Shown here: piece by piece, positions 10,682 to 20,908 of the stretch
Position numbering within the stretch: position 1 is the stretch's first letter
How the letters are laid out: each line of letters opens with the position of its first letter
Made by a program: the position numbers and the translations under genes
Notes under the pieces: model-generated
Told to the model about the DNA's origin: nothing
The model's database searches: none
Seen by the model: only the letters and a program-made list of their open reading frames with translations
From: Mediterranea sp. (in: CFB group bacteria)
GTDB lineage: Bacteria > Bacteroidota > Bacteroidia > Bacteroidales > Bacteroidaceae
Direction: 5' to 3'
Length of the DNA: 60,216 nt
Assembly: GCA_031262385.1 (NCBI GenBank)
Contig: JAISHU010000102.1
Location: forward strand, 1-60,216

Positions 10682-12421
10682 TTATTCTGTGGGGATGATG
10701 TCGTTGGCGATGGTGGCATAGAGTCCCAGCATACAACCGGTAAATCCGCCTGCCACGTCGGTCGAAAGGATGTCGCCCGATACCGTGCCGCCCACGCTGA
10801 CATAGTTGATGTTGTCGATAGTGTAGCCAAACCGGTAGGCATCTCCTTCGGCTTCAACTCTTAGCGTAATGGGGTTCTTGGTGTCAATGGGTACCGAAGC
10901 CAATACTTTGGAACCGCTACGTTCGGTGCGTTCCAGCACCAGATAGGTAGCTTTGTCTTTGCAGGTGATGCCGAAGACGTAGTGGAATCTTTCGCTCTGC
11001 ACACAAGCAATGCCCGCGAGTTCGTTGGCAGCCTTGGGTTGATAGTTGAGCGTGGCGCTGAAACTGAAGTTGCGATGTTGCTGACGATAGAACAGCGTGG
11101 AGGTTGGCTTCAGCTCTTTCATATTGGTCTCGAACGGTGTAAGCTGAAGACCGCCCTTTTTGGCTTTGGAGATAAACTCCTCGCGCGGACCGCGCAAAGC
11201 TATCCAACGATAGTCCAAAGGCAGCGTAGCAAACTCTTCGGCATAGGTGAAGTTGGCATTGGGCATGAATCCCTCTTCCCATGTACGGTTTACGGCACCT
11301 TTAGGCATCTTGAGTTTGGGTTCCAGCGGCACCAGTCCGTTGACGAATACGGGGAACTTGCCGCTCCAATCTACCGGCAGTATAAAGGTTTCGCGACCGG
11401 TATTGACACGTCCTGTTTCGTTGGGACGAACGGCGAGAAAGACACCGTAGTAATCACCGTCGGGGGTGCTGACGAGGTCGGCGTGACCTGCCCAGTCTAC
11501 CTTATTGGCACGGTTGGCGTTGAGATAACGCTGGCTGAGAATGGGGTTGTTGTCGGCAGGTATAAAGGGACCTGTGGGACTTTTGCCTTCGAAGATTACC
11601 TCGCTATGCCAGTCGCCCGTACCGCCTTCGGCACACATCAGGTAGTACAGTCCATCCTTTTTATAGATGTGCGGGGCTTCAATCCATATCGGTTTCTTGG
11701 AGAGGTCTACACCGCCGTTCACAATCACCTTGTCGGTGCCGGCTATCACTTGGTCGGCAGCTACGTCGTACTCCCACACCTTAATCACGCGATGACCTTC
11801 GTAGAGAGCTTGTCCGCGTGCCGGAGCATCGTTGTGCACGATGTATGCCTTGCCGTCGTCGTCGAAGAAGATAGAGGGGTCAATGCCGTCGAAGTTCAGC
11901 TTGATAGGGTCGCTCCAACCTTGGAAGGGGTCTTTGGTTTTTACGATGATGTTGCCGAAACCGCCCGCAAACTCGGTGGTAATCATGTAGAACGTCTCGT
12001 TGTGCGGGTTGTAGCGGATAGTTGGTGCGTAAACACCCTGACTGATGCCGGTGTCCCACACTTTAAGCTGCGAGGTGCGGTCGAGCACATGACCTATCTG
12101 TTTCCAATTGACCAAGTCGGTCGAGTGAAAGATAGGTACTCCCGGAAACATGGCAAACGACGAACATACCAAGAAGTAGTCGTTGCCGCGGCGACAAATG
12201 GAGGGGTCGGGATAACATCCTTGCAAGATAGGGCTGTAGAACTCGTCGGGGGCTAACGGATTCGAGGTATAAACGTCATCGTTTCCATGGTAAAGAGCCT
12301 CGGTGAACACGGGGGGATTCTTTACCTTCTTTGTTTTTGCGCCCTGCGCACAAGCTGCGGTAGCCCCTCCCGCCAAAAGTAGGGAGGCTGCAAGCATAAT
12401 CTTATTCATTCCTGATTTCAT
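10682..12421 (-). CDS. GH43 beta-xylosidase/arabinofuranosidase with C-terminal beta-sandwich
   Basis: A 579-aa exported protein; the start [10 protein letters not shown] leads into a signal peptide ending near 25. A GH43 propeller spans about 60-370: base Asp72 in GCYPDPSI, Asp181 in FDGIDPSIF and acid Glu248 in [10 protein letters not shown]. The second half (about 385-579) is a concanavalin-like sandwich of the kind found in two-domain GH43 beta-xylosidases. It sits 17 nt downstream of the other GH43 gene and 38 nt upstream of the GH10 gene, so all three look like one operon. Exact GH43 subfamily and substrate are not certain. Confidence 0.92.
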   Translation of the reverse strand: MKSGMNKIMLAASLLLAGGATAACAQGAKTKKVKNPPVFTEALYHGNDDVYTSNPLAPDEFYSPILQGCYPDPSICRRGNDYFLVCSSFAMFPGVPIFHSTDLVNWKQIGHVLDRTSQLKVWDTGISQGVYAPTIRYNPHNETFYMITTEFAGGFGNIIVKTKDPFQGWSDPIKLNFDGIDPSIFFDDDGKAYIVHNDAPARGQALYEGHRVIKVWEYDVAADQVIAGTDKVIVNGGVDLSKKPIWIEAPHIYKKDGLYYLMCAEGGTGDWHSEVIFEGKSPTGPFIPADNNPILSQRYLNANRANKVDWAGHADLVSTPDGDYYGVFLAVRPNETGRVNTGRETFILPVDWSGKFPVFVNGLVPLEPKLKMPKGAVNRTWEEGFMPNANFTYAEEFATLPLDYRWIALRGPREEFISKAKKGGLQLTPFETNMKELKPTSTLFYRQQHRNFSFSATLNYQPKAANELAGIACVQSERFHYVFGITCKDKATYLVLERTERSGSKVLASVPIDTKNPITLRVEAEGDAYRFGYTIDNINYVSVGGTVSGDILSTDVAGGFTGCMLGLYATIANDIIPTE

Positions 12422-12438
12422 GAGTAATGGGGTTGGGT

Positions 12439-14007
12439 TTATTGAATGTTGAAATAATCAAAGTCGGCATGTCCACCGGGTTGGAGGGTGGAGTAATAAA
12501 ACAGTCCGTAACGATAGCCCATAAAGTGAGGCATGGAATACTCCATTTTCAACTGACTGCCTATCTTGGTCCACTGCTTTCCGTCCGTGCTGTAGAAGAA
12601 GTCCGCCACATCGCGTCGTTCGGTGAAGTCGCACGTTGCCTTGAGATAGAGTGTGTCGCCGGCAAGGGGCAAGGTTTCCACTACTTCGGGGATGCCCGTT
12701 TGTGCGCTCACCATTACTATCTGCTTTGTGCCCTGCAACATTCTCACTCCCACCAGACCAAACTTGCGTTGTACCAAGGCAAGTCCGGCATAATCGCCTT
12801 CGTTGATGCCCGATATGTCGATGGCAGTTTCACCCTCGCACGTGGGACCGATGGTACGTTGTGTCAGAGTGTTGCGTGCTTGGGTAAACAGCGTGTCGAT
12901 GCGCGAGGTGTGCAGACGCAGATAGCCTTCGCGTTCGTTTACCGACCACAGACTGTCGTTGGGTTGGTGATTCCATTGCCATACCAGCGGCAGGTCGGGT
13001 TCGCCGGTTGTTCGTCCGAAGTCGTCCGAAGCTACAATGCCGGGTATCAGTCCGCGGCTTGCCGGCAAGTCCAGTGTGTCGGGCACAAGTCCGTCTACAC
13101 CCAACACAGGCCATCCTTCTTCCCACGTCACAGGAGCAAGGTAGGGGATACGTCCCACCGAGCCGTAGTCGCGGAACAGATAGGTAAACCACCGTCCGTC
13201 GGGCGTGTCGATGAGGCCGCCCTGTGCAATGCCCCGGTCTTGCAACGCTACACGTCCTTCCCACGGTCCTTCTAAGCGGTCGGCACGATGAATAACGACC
13301 GTGCGCATGCCGCCTCGCGGCCAAGTGATGTTAAAGAGATAATATTTCCCGTTTACTTTAAAGAGTTGCGAACCTTCGGCAGGTAGCATCAGCTTGTCGC
13401 CTGCGGGAGCGCCGGCATTCTCTATGAGCACCCGTTCGCTTTCGGGAACAACACCCGAAAGGTCGTCTTTGAGTTGCACGATACGCAGCCGTCCGCCACC
13501 CCAAATGAGGTAGGCATGTCCGTCGTCATCGAAGAAAAGCGTATGGTCGTGGTACGACGGAGCAAACTCCTGTCGTTGCCATTCTCCTTTCTCTATGTCG
13601 TCGGTACTGAAGATGTAGGTTTTACCTGTGGTTTGTGCAAAAGTCGACACATAGAAACGGTTGTTGTGATAGCGGATGCAACTCGCCCACGTACCGCGGC
13701 CGTAGGTGTTTTTTCCGTCGGTGAGATTCATCTCGGGTATTTCTGCCAAGCGATTGTAGCAATAGCTTACGATTTCCCAATTCGTCAGGTCGGTGGAGCG
13801 CATCACAGGCACTCCGGGTGTTTCGTGCATGGTGGTGCTACTCATATAATAGGTGTCACCCACCCGCACCATAGACATGTCGGGGACATCGGCAAAGATA
13901 AGCGGATTGGTTGCCCGCTCTTTGACAGGTTGTTCGGTACATCCTGCCACGGCAATCGTCGTTACGATTATCGTCCATGCCCACCCGAAAAACTGTAACT
14001 GTTTCAT
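12439..14007 (-). CDS. GH43-family lipoprotein, second enzyme of the xylan cluster
   Basis: A 522-aa protein that starts MKQLQFFGWAW with a lipobox VAGC (Cys23). The GH43 residues are recognisable: Asp in FADVPDMSMV (~43), Asp in YHDHTLFFDDDG (~153) and Glu in LPAEGSQLFK (~210). The C-terminal half (about 330-522) is a beta-sandwich like that of its neighbour, although the two proteins are clearly different subfamilies. It is the first gene of the minus-strand cluster and has the nearest promoter. Arabinofuranosidase or xylosidase activity is likely from context but not proven by sequence. Confidence 0.9.
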   Translation of the reverse strand: MKQLQFFGWAWTIIVTTIAVAGCTEQPVKERATNPLIFADVPDMSMVRVGDTYYMSSTTMHETPGVPVMRSTDLTNWEIVSYCYNRLAEIPEMNLTDGKNTYGRGTWASCIRYHNNRFYVSTFAQTTGKTYIFSTDDIEKGEWQRQEFAPSYHDHTLFFDDDGHAYLIWGGGRLRIVQLKDDLSGVVPESERVLIENAGAPAGDKLMLPAEGSQLFKVNGKYYLFNITWPRGGMRTVVIHRADRLEGPWEGRVALQDRGIAQGGLIDTPDGRWFTYLFRDYGSVGRIPYLAPVTWEEGWPVLGVDGLVPDTLDLPASRGLIPGIVASDDFGRTTGEPDLPLVWQWNHQPNDSLWSVNEREGYLRLHTSRIDTLFTQARNTLTQRTIGPTCEGETAIDISGINEGDYAGLALVQRKFGLVGVRMLQGTKQIVMVSAQTGIPEVVETLPLAGDTLYLKATCDFTERRDVADFFYSTDGKQWTKIGSQLKMEYSMPHFMGYRYGLFYYSTLQPGGHADFDYFNIQ

Positions 14008-14059
14008 TCTTCTTTTTGTGTAATGGTTTTAGATAATGTATGCTATAATTTCACACCTA

Positions 14060-14067
14060 CAAAGTTA
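14060..14067 (-). promoter_or_regulatory. candidate promoter of the xylan operon
   Basis: The minus strand reads TAACTTTG, an exact TAnnTTTG match, 53 nt upstream of the first GH43 ATG. The same octamer precedes the alpha-xylosidase-like gene at 7122-7129. A -33 TTG at proper spacing is not evident, which suggests an activator may be needed. Confidence 0.5.
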
Positions 14068-14359
14068 GTTCATAATCACATAAATCATTAACGCGTAGGT
14101 TACACAAACTATCGGTGGTATAACATCGACTATCTCTGGCGTTACATTTTTTTTCGCTGACGTACCATTCGCATAAAAATAGAGGAAAAAGCAGCTTCTC
14201 GGCGCATTGTTCGCTTTCTCGAATCAAGTTCCTTTCGAAGCCCCGAATATTAGTTCCGTTTACCCGAAAAAGTTGGAATATTTCTTCCAAAAAAGAGATA
14301 TCCTGAAGGTAGAAAACCTCATTGGCGTATGGGTGTATTATCATTTTGGCACATTCTTC
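14068..14359. other. intergenic stretch without a confident gene
   Basis: This 290-nt stretch lies between the xylan-operon promoter and repeat copy 2. A minus-strand frame at 14344-14057 could encode 95 residues (MIIHPYANEVFYLQD...). It has no recognisable domain and would run through the promoter, and it may be a gene remnant or chance. Nothing else was seen. Confidence 0.4.
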
Positions 14360-14872
14360 CCTATTTGCGCATCACAATGTCTCAATATCGTGCTTTTAGC
14401 TAACTCGTACTTTGCGAAAAACGTGCCTTTAAACCGCACGCTATGCATTAACTCCCGCTACTTAACGAACCAACTCGGCGAAAACAACGAATCAACTCCG
14501 CAGAAACAACAAATCAACTCCGCGGAAACAACGAACTGTCGACGTGAAAACAACGAATTAACTGCGACCTTATGAAATTATCTCGGCACGTTAAGCTGTA
14601 TTTCTCGGCAGATTGTTGCATTATCCCGGCAAGTTATCGCGCTAACTCGGCAAGATAATTTCATAAAGTTCTTTTTGGGGCTGTTTTTTTGCGCTGAAGG
14701 CGCTTTTAGTATTTTGACATAATTTCCTCGTATCTTTCTGTAAGTATGTGTATTAAGGTGCTATTTTTACATAGTTTAACGCGCTATACTCGCGCGAAAG
14801 TCACCGAGCCGTACTTCGGTCCGAAATAAGCCCGTTTTTCGAGGGTTCGTTTGACGTTTTGACACTTTGATA
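14360..14872 (+). repeat. dispersed ~510-bp intergenic element, copy 2
   Basis: It has the same block order as copy 1. The left block lies at 14360-14460, the 21-22-bp unit array at about 14463-14660, and the conserved right block ends in TTTGACGTTTTGACA at about 14850-14864. It lies between the start of the xylan operon and the terminator of the phosphofructokinase gene. The frame seen in copy 1 is broken here by a TGA after the first array part. Confidence 0.9.
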
Positions 14873-14911
14873 ATTATAAACCGCTGCCCTTTCGCGACCG
14901 CAAAAAAAACA

Positions 14912-14951
14912 GAGGAGTTAAAGAAGCCGCAAACGGCTTCTTTAACTCCTC
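14912..14951 (-). terminator. intrinsic terminator of the phosphofructokinase gene
   Basis: A perfect 18-bp stem (14912-14929 with 14934-14951) and a tetraloop, followed on the minus strand by a run of eight T (14902-14909). It begins about 28 nt past the stop codon. This is a textbook rho-independent terminator. Confidence 0.92.
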
Positions 14952-14979
14952 CAAGTTTTATGTAGTCGGACGCAGGGCG

Positions 14980-16623
14980 TTATGCCTGCTCCAATTGCAA
15001 TGTTTTGGTGGGTTGGTCGCATACTTCCGTGGGACCGAAGTACTGGATGGGACCCGGATAAACATAGTCGGTAAGCTTAGCCCAGCGGTCGCGTTGAGCG
15101 GCAAATGCACGGAACGGAGCACCGTCGAGTTTTACCAATGCCTTTTGAATTACCGGTTTCATTTCGCCGTGGCGACGTTCCATGTTCATCATCATAGTGA
15201 TGGGCACACCGCCCGCAATCCATTGGTCGGCGGGAGCGGTAGTGTTGCGCACCGACGACATGTAGCCTGTTTTGCCGTTGGCAATGAGGAAGGCAGCCGT
15301 ATAACCCAGCGAGTAGCAGTAGTCGGCATCGTAGTTCGACGGAGCGGCACAGCGTCCTTCGTAGCCGAAGAAGTGGTGTTGCGTGGCAAATTTACCTGTA
15401 AACTTGCCCTCTTCTTTCCAAGCGGCGAGCTTGGTGGCAACCATTTCGGCGAGCAGCGTTTCGGTATCGATAAGCGACACTTGTACGTTGCCGTGCGGGT
15501 CGCGGTCGAGTGTGAGTTGGCGGGCTACAGCTTCGGGAAGGCTTGCATAGATGGCAGAGTTTTCAGCCGAAAGCTTACCGATGATGTAGTCGCGTTGTTG
15601 CGACTTCTTGATTTGCGAGAACTCTTTGGCATTGGCTGCAAGGAAGTCGTTCAGTTCGGCAATCAGTCGCTTCATGGCGGGAATGAACTCTATCAAGCCT
15701 TCGGGGATGAGTACGGTGCCGAAGTTGTTACCGTCGGTTGCACGTGCAGCTACTACACCGGCGATGTAGGTTACGATGTCGTCGAGCGACATGTTTTTGG
15801 CTTCCACCTCTTCGGATACGATGCAGATGTTGGGTTGTACCTGAAGGGCACATTCCAGTGCGATGTGCGAAGCCGAACGACCCATCAGTTTGATGAAGTG
15901 CCAGTATTTGCGTGCCGAGTTGCAGTCGCGCTGAATGTTGCCGATAACTTCGGAATAGACCTTGCAGGCAGTATCGAAGCCGAACGACGTCTCAATCATT
16001 TCGTTCTTTAAGTCGCCGTCGATGGTTTTGGGGCAACCTATCACTTGGATGCCGTACTTTTTAGCAGCATAATATTCCGCCAATACGCAGGCGTTGGTGT
16101 TCGAGTCGTCGCCGCCGATAATCACCAGCGCTTTGATGTCGAGTTGTTTCAGAATCTCGTACCCTTTTTCGAACTGCTCTTCTTTTTCCAATTTGGTACG
16201 TCCCGAACCGATGATGTCGAAGCCGCCCGTGTTGCGGTATTCGTCGATGATGTCGGCAGTAAGTTCCATATAATTATGGTCAACCAGTCCGCCCGGTCCC
16301 AATATAAAACCGTACAAACGGCTTGAGGGATTCAACTTCTTGATGCCGTCGAAGATGCCCGATATAACATTGTGTCCGCCCGGTGCTTGTCCTCCCGACA
16401 AGATAACACCCACGTTTACGGCAGGATAATCGGTAGATTGCGCCGCCTCTTCGAATTTAATGAGAGGCATCCCGTAAGTGTTAGGGAACAGTTGTTTGAT
16501 GGCTTCTTGGTCGGCAACCGATTGAGTAGCTGCTCCTTCGGTCGCTTTTACTGCGCCTTTCAGCGCTTTGGGCAGTTTGGGCTGATACGCAGCCCTTGCC
16601 AGTTGTAATGCACTTTTTGTCAT
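14980..16623 (-). CDS. pfp: PPi-dependent phosphofructokinase (diphosphate--fructose-6-phosphate 1-phosphotransferase)
   Basis: A 547-aa cytoplasmic glycolytic enzyme of the long PPi-PFK type that interconverts fructose 6-phosphate and fructose 1,6-bisphosphate. The motifs are GGQAPGGHN (77-85), GGDDSNT (170-176, the Asp pair typical of PPi-users), PKTIDGDL (198-205, catalytic Asp and the PPi-specific Lys) and MGRSASH (247-253). The length matches the plant/Bacteroidetes-type 550-residue subfamily. It stands alone, flanked by a perfect terminator and repeat copy 2 on the downstream side. Confidence 0.96.
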   Translation of the reverse strand: MTKSALQLARAAYQPKLPKALKGAVKATEGAATQSVADQEAIKQLFPNTYGMPLIKFEEAAQSTDYPAVNVGVILSGGQAPGGHNVISGIFDGIKKLNPSSRLYGFILGPGGLVDHNYMELTADIIDEYRNTGGFDIIGSGRTKLEKEEQFEKGYEILKQLDIKALVIIGGDDSNTNACVLAEYYAAKKYGIQVIGCPKTIDGDLKNEMIETSFGFDTACKVYSEVIGNIQRDCNSARKYWHFIKLMGRSASHIALECALQVQPNICIVSEEVEAKNMSLDDIVTYIAGVVAARATDGNNFGTVLIPEGLIEFIPAMKRLIAELNDFLAANAKEFSQIKKSQQRDYIIGKLSAENSAIYASLPEAVARQLTLDRDPHGNVQVSLIDTETLLAEMVATKLAAWKEEGKFTGKFATQHHFFGYEGRCAAPSNYDADYCYSLGYTAAFLIANGKTGYMSSVRNTTAPADQWIAGGVPITMMMNMERRHGEMKPVIQKALVKLDGAPFRAFAAQRDRWAKLTDYVYPGPIQYFGPTEVCDQPTKTLQLEQA

Positions 16624-16754
16624 TTTATTTGTTATTTAAAGGAAACTTTTGTTATAATACTCCATAAAAAGCGTGGCAAATTTCGCTATTTTTCCCGAAA
16701 ACGCCTTACCTTTACCGAAAATAACTCGAATATTCACTTAATAACGTAAAGATT

Positions 16755-17021
16755 ATGGCAAGCAGAAGAGAACTAAAGAAGTATGTAAATTACATCGCGG
16801 GCGAACTTTTCTTAGAGTGTTTTATCAGAGGTTGGAACATGCCCGAAAAAGAGAATAGAAAGTGCGACGAACTGTTGAGTGAAGTATTGCAATTGCAAAA
16901 CGAGTTCATTAATCGCATCAGTCACACCGAAACAGGTAACGTCAAGAACTATTATCGCCGCTTTTACCAAGACTTTAATGCGAGGGTACGCGAAATAGAA
17001 GAAAAGCTCACTAAATGGTAA
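16755..17021 (+). CDS. small conserved-looking hypothetical protein
   Basis: An 88-aa protein starting MASRRELKKYVNYIAGELF. It is charged, almost certainly all-helical and has no signal or membrane segment. It ends 10 nt before the acyltransferase gene on the same strand, so the two are probably co-transcribed. I do not recognise a named domain. Codon use and length look like a real gene. Confidence 0.75.
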   Translation: MASRRELKKYVNYIAGELFLECFIRGWNMPEKENRKCDELLSEVLQLQNEFINRISHTETGNVKNYYRRFYQDFNARVREIEEKLTKW

Positions 17022-17031
17022 TTGCGGCAGA

Positions 17032-17580
17032 ATGAAACAAGCAATTTATCGTTTTCTCTATTATCGTCTGTTGGGGTGGAAAACCGACGTAACTTTACCC
17101 GAGGTGGACAAATGTGTGATATGTGTGGCTCCCCATACTTCCAATTGGGACTTGTTGATGGGGAAACTGTTTTATGGCGCTATCGGGCGCAATCCGGTCT
17201 ATTTTATGATGAAGAAAGAGTGGTTCTTCTTTCCGTTGGGTTATGTGTTTCGCGCTTTGGGAGGAATCCCTGTCGACCGCAGCCGCAAAACCTCGCTGGT
17301 AGACCAAATGAGCGAACAGTTTGCCCGGCGCAAACGCTTTCATCTCGCCATTACCCCCGAAGGTACGCGTAAGGCAAATGCCGACTGGAAAAAAGGTTTT
17401 TACTACATAGCCGTGACTGCCAAAGTACCGGTGCAATTGTTTGCTATCGACTATACCACCAAAACGATTACGGCTACCCGGATGTTCGTCCCGACAGGCG
17501 ATATCGAGAAAGAAATGGATGAAGTGAAGCTCTACTTTAAAGATTTCAAAGGCAAGAAACCCCGAAACTTTGCCTGCTGA
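17032..17580 (+). CDS. PlsC-type acyltransferase
   Basis: A 182-aa protein of the 1-acylglycerol-3-phosphate acyltransferase fold. It has the HX4D catalytic motif APHTSNWD (His35, Asp40) and the PEGTR motif (109-113). It is short, lacks the usual N-terminal membrane helices and ends soon after motif IV, so the acyl acceptor is uncertain. It follows the small hypothetical gene by 10 nt and precedes nhaC by 28 nt. A second, longer PlsC homologue lies at 49476-50237, which is the better candidate for phospholipid synthesis. Confidence 0.88.
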   Translation: MKQAIYRFLYYRLLGWKTDVTLPEVDKCVICVAPHTSNWDLLMGKLFYGAIGRNPVYFMMKKEWFFFPLGYVFRALGGIPVDRSRKTSLVDQMSEQFARRKRFHLAITPEGTRKANADWKKGFYYIAVTAKVPVQLFAIDYTTKTITATRMFVPTGDIEKEMDEVKLYFKDFKGKKPRNFAC

Positions 17581-17608
17581 AGCAAGTTTTTCGTGCGTTA
17601 GCTTTTAT

Positions 17609-19054
17609 ATGACAATCATGAATACCACAACAAAAAAACCTTCCCCTTTTGTCTCCCTCGCAACAATTCTGTTGCTGGTGGTGCTGTTGGCTGTAACCAT
17701 TCGCATCTTCGGCAGCAGTTCGCTCGAAGGAGGTAGCCAGATGGTGTTACTCACTACTACGGCTATCTGTGTGGCTATCTCCATGGGTTTCTATCACGTT
17801 AAATGGAAAGCCATAGAAGATGCCATCGTAAAAAATATCAGCGGCGTAGGTGTGTCGCTCCTCATCTTGCTGCTCATCGGAGCACTGTCGGGTAGTTGGA
17901 TGATTAGTGGTATCGTGCCTACTCTTATATATTATGGTATAGACATCATTCATCCCAACTTTTACCTTGCTTCCACTTGCATCATCTGCTGTGTAGTGTC
18001 GGTAATGACGGGCAGTTCGTGGACGACCATTGCTACCATAGGAATTGCTTTGATGGGAGTGGGTCAGGCACAAGGCTTTAGCGATGGGTGGATAGCCGGT
18101 GCTATCATCTCGGGTGCTTACTTTGGCGACAAGATATCGCCGTTGAGCGACACCACCGTGCTTGCTTCGTCTATCACCGACACACCGCTGTTTACGCACA
18201 TCCGCTACATGATGAAGACCACCATACCGTCTATTATACTGACGCTGATTATCTTCACCGTAGCCGGCTTTATGCACCAAAGCACCGGTGCCGAGCAACT
18301 TGGTCTCTATACCGACACGTTGAAAGAGACGTTTCACATCTCGCTGTGGTTGTTGGTTGTACCTGTGCTCACGGGCATCATGATAGCCCGCAAATTTCCT
18401 TCGCTCGTTACCTTGTTTTTATCGGCACTGTTGGCAGGAATAGCAGCAATCATCTTCCAGCCCCACCTGCTGGAACAGATAGCGGGCGGTGTAGTGGGTG
18501 CCTCGGGCATGTTTAAGGGATTGCTTATCGCTTTCTACGGCAGCACACAGATTGATACCGGCGACGCCACACTCAACGACCTTGTCTCTACGGGCGGCAT
18601 GGCGGGCATGCTCAATACCGTATGGCTGATACTCTGCGCCATGTGTTTCGGTGGTGCTATGACGGCGAGCGGCATGTTGCAAAGTATCATCTCGCTGTTT
18701 ATTCGCTTTATGCGGAAAACCGTAGGCATGGTGGCTTCTACCGTAGTATCTGGCATCTTCTTCAACCTCACTACGTCCGACCAGTATATCTCTATCATTC
18801 TTACCGGCAACCTGTTCCGTCACATCTACAAAGAAAGAGGTTACGAAAGCCGATTGTTGAGCCGCACCATCGAAGACGGCGTAACGGTGACTTCACCGCT
18901 TATCCCGTGGAACACCTGCGGCATGACGCAATCCGCCATACTGGGAATATCTACGTTTACCTATTTTCCTTATTGCTTCTTTAATATCATCAGTCCGCTG
19001 ATGAGCATTGCGATAGCGGCAATAGGGTATAAGATAGTGAGGACGAAGGAATAA
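17609..19054 (+). CDS. nhaC: NhaC-family Na+/H+ antiporter
   Basis: A 481-aa integral membrane protein with about 11-12 hydrophobic segments. The conserved block AYFGDKISPLSDTTVLASS and the later TSDQYISIILTGNLF are typical of NhaC. I use the ATG at 17609; an ATG at 17618 is equally good, and the frame is open back to a TTG inside the preceding gene. It probably exchanges Na+ for H+ in the inner membrane. Its stop lies 3 nt from the stop of the convergent sensor-kinase gene, with no room for a separate terminator. Confidence 0.93.
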   Translation: MTIMNTTTKKPSPFVSLATILLLVVLLAVTIRIFGSSSLEGGSQMVLLTTTAICVAISMGFYHVKWKAIEDAIVKNISGVGVSLLILLLIGALSGSWMISGIVPTLIYYGIDIIHPNFYLASTCIICCVVSVMTGSSWTTIATIGIALMGVGQAQGFSDGWIAGAIISGAYFGDKISPLSDTTVLASSITDTPLFTHIRYMMKTTIPSIILTLIIFTVAGFMHQSTGAEQLGLYTDTLKETFHISLWLLVVPVLTGIMIARKFPSLVTLFLSALLAGIAAIIFQPHLLEQIAGGVVGASGMFKGLLIAFYGSTQIDTGDATLNDLVSTGGMAGMLNTVWLILCAMCFGGAMTASGMLQSIISLFIRFMRKTVGMVASTVVSGIFFNLTTSDQYISIILTGNLFRHIYKERGYESRLLSRTIEDGVTVTSPLIPWNTCGMTQSAILGISTFTYFPYCFFNIISPLMSIAIAAIGYKIVRTKE

Positions 19055-19057
19055 CCT

Positions 19058-20641
19058 CTACTCTTTCTGCCACTTCAGCAGAATGTTCTTTAGTTGCTCT
19101 TGCGTAAAAGGTTTGGGGAGGAAATCGTTGCATCCCGCCTCTAACACCGCTTCTTTATCACTGTCGAAAGCATATGCGGTACAAGCAATGATAGGTATGT
19201 CGGATGCTATTTCGCGAATGGCTTTGGTTGCATCCAAACCGCCCATGTTGGGCATCCGCAAGTCCATCAATATCAGGTCGGGTTTGTTCTCTTTAAACAG
19301 TTCAATTGCCTTTACGCCGTCTTTGGCATGCAATAATTGGTAAGATTCATTAAGGATTACCTTTACCAAGGTGTAGTTGGTTAGCTCGTCTTCGGCAACG
19401 AGTAAGACAGATTTCTTTCTTCCTTTGGCTTGGGGCTTCCCTTCCGCATCTTTACGGATTTGTGTCGACTCGGGCTTCGTCTCCTTGTTGGTTGCAGATA
19501 GAGTATGAGGAGAAGTTTCGATTATTTCTTCTTCCTCCAAACGATTGGGCAACGTAAAGCTAAAGGTGCTTCCTTCGCCCAAGCGCGACGCTACCGAGAT
19601 GTTACCGCCAAGCTGCTCTACAATAAGTTTGGAGATAGATAGTCCCAACCCTGTTCCTTCCACCTCGTCGTGAACTTTGACGAAGCGGTCGAATACATTG
19701 TCGATTTTATTTTCCGGAATGCCGGTTCCCGTGTCGGTGACGTGGAACGTGATATACTTTCCTTCTTGTTTGTAACCGAAGTTCACACTTCCTTGGGCGG
19801 TATGCTTGAAGGCATTACCGATGAGATTGTTTAATACTTGGATAATGCGGTTTCGGTCGGTAGATATGCGCAGATTCTTCTCCGAAGGTTCGAAGGCGAA
19901 GGCAACGCCTTCCGGACTACGAAGCCTGTTGAGTTGGTAAACATCGTTGCACAGTTGCTGCAAGTCAACCGGGGTGACGGCAAATTTTATCTTTCCCGCT
20001 TCCATTTTCGACAAATCAAGTATCTCGTTGATTAAATGCAGCAATCGTTCGCTGCTGCTTGCCACCAACTCGTAGTAGCTTCTGCGTTCTTCCGCGTTTT
20101 GGTTTTCGGCAATGAGGCGTGAGAAGCCCATAATGGCATTGAGGGGCGTACGTATCTCGTGACTCATGTTGGCAAGAAAAATCGATTTGTTCTTATCAGA
20201 CTGTTCGGCTTTCTCTTTTTCAATAATCAGTTGTTGGGCATCCAGAGCCAACTCTTTCTGCTTTTTGCTGACTTGTGTAAGGTCTTTCCCTATGCCCCAA
20301 ATAACACCTTTTCCGTCTTTGGTTTTCAGGTAATACATATCCCCTATAAAAACTTGTATATCCGATTGGTCGGGCAAAGGGTGGTGCATCAGGATATTCC
20401 TGCGCGAGCCTTCTTTTTTAAGCTGTTTTACAAACAACTTCCACCGCTCTTCGTCGATGTAAAGCGAAAATTCAGGAATGCGCACCCTGTTAATATCGGT
20501 TTCGGGATTTAGGTGGTGAGGTTTGCAAAATGCCTCATTCCCAAATAATAAAGTGCCGTCTTCGGAAGCAGCCATAATATAGGATTCCGAATGGGTTAGT
20601 GCTTCCATGAGCACAGACGAAAAAGGTTCCAAGCTTTTCAT
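19058..20641 (-). CDS. soluble hybrid sensor histidine kinase with C-terminal receiver
   Basis: A 527-aa protein without signal peptide or membrane helices. A PAS-like domain covers about 15-125, followed by a short helix. HisKA holds the phospho-acceptor His161 in NMSHEIRTPLNAI, and the HATPase domain (about 260-370) has the N box NNLIGNAFKH, DTGTGIPE and GTGLGLSI. A charged linker follows. The receiver (about 410-525) has phospho-acceptor Asp460 in LILMDLRMP and Lys in LPKPF. There is no DNA-binding domain, so the output must pass to another protein. It faces nhaC convergently; the signal is unknown. Confidence 0.93.
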   Translation of the reverse strand: MKSLEPFSSVLMEALTHSESYIMAASEDGTLLFGNEAFCKPHHLNPETDINRVRIPEFSLYIDEERWKLFVKQLKKEGSRRNILMHHPLPDQSDIQVFIGDMYYLKTKDGKGVIWGIGKDLTQVSKKQKELALDAQQLIIEKEKAEQSDKNKSIFLANMSHEIRTPLNAIMGFSRLIAENQNAEERRSYYELVASSSERLLHLINEILDLSKMEAGKIKFAVTPVDLQQLCNDVYQLNRLRSPEGVAFAFEPSEKNLRISTDRNRIIQVLNNLIGNAFKHTAQGSVNFGYKQEGKYITFHVTDTGTGIPENKIDNVFDRFVKVHDEVEGTGLGLSISKLIVEQLGGNISVASRLGEGSTFSFTLPNRLEEEEIIETSPHTLSATNKETKPESTQIRKDAEGKPQAKGRKKSVLLVAEDELTNYTLVKVILNESYQLLHAKDGVKAIELFKENKPDLILMDLRMPNMGGLDATKAIREIASDIPIIACTAYAFDSDKEAVLEAGCNDFLPKPFTQEQLKNILLKWQKE

Positions 20642-20832
20642 GCTTTAAGGATTATAAGTTAAGACGATGGAAATAGTTGTCACACACAAATATGGCATCA
20701 AAATTATTTGTATTTTCTATTATACGCAAGAAATAATTATTGTTTACGATATGTTAACTACTAAACACAGGTTTTACCCCTCAATAAATTGCAGAAACAA
20801 CGTTATCTGTTCCGTTATCTATAAAAAGAATC

Positions 20833-20840
20833 TATCTTTG
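20833..20840 (+). promoter_or_regulatory. candidate -7 box of the nitrilase-family gene
   Basis: TATCTTTG matches TAnnTTTG, 69 nt upstream of the ATG at 20909. The -33 element is not clear. The leader between contains the near-repeat ACTCATAAACT twice. Confidence 0.45.
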
Positions 20841-20908
20841 TGCCTGTCAATTCAATAGACTCATAAACTGAGAAGATTATGAACTCATAAACTTATAAAC
20901 TTAAACAT

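Noticed and set aside
19058-20641. Hybrid two-component PUL regulator
   Set aside because: It lacks the periplasmic propeller, membrane helices and AraC domain; it is a soluble PAS kinase with receiver, not tied to the glycan genes.
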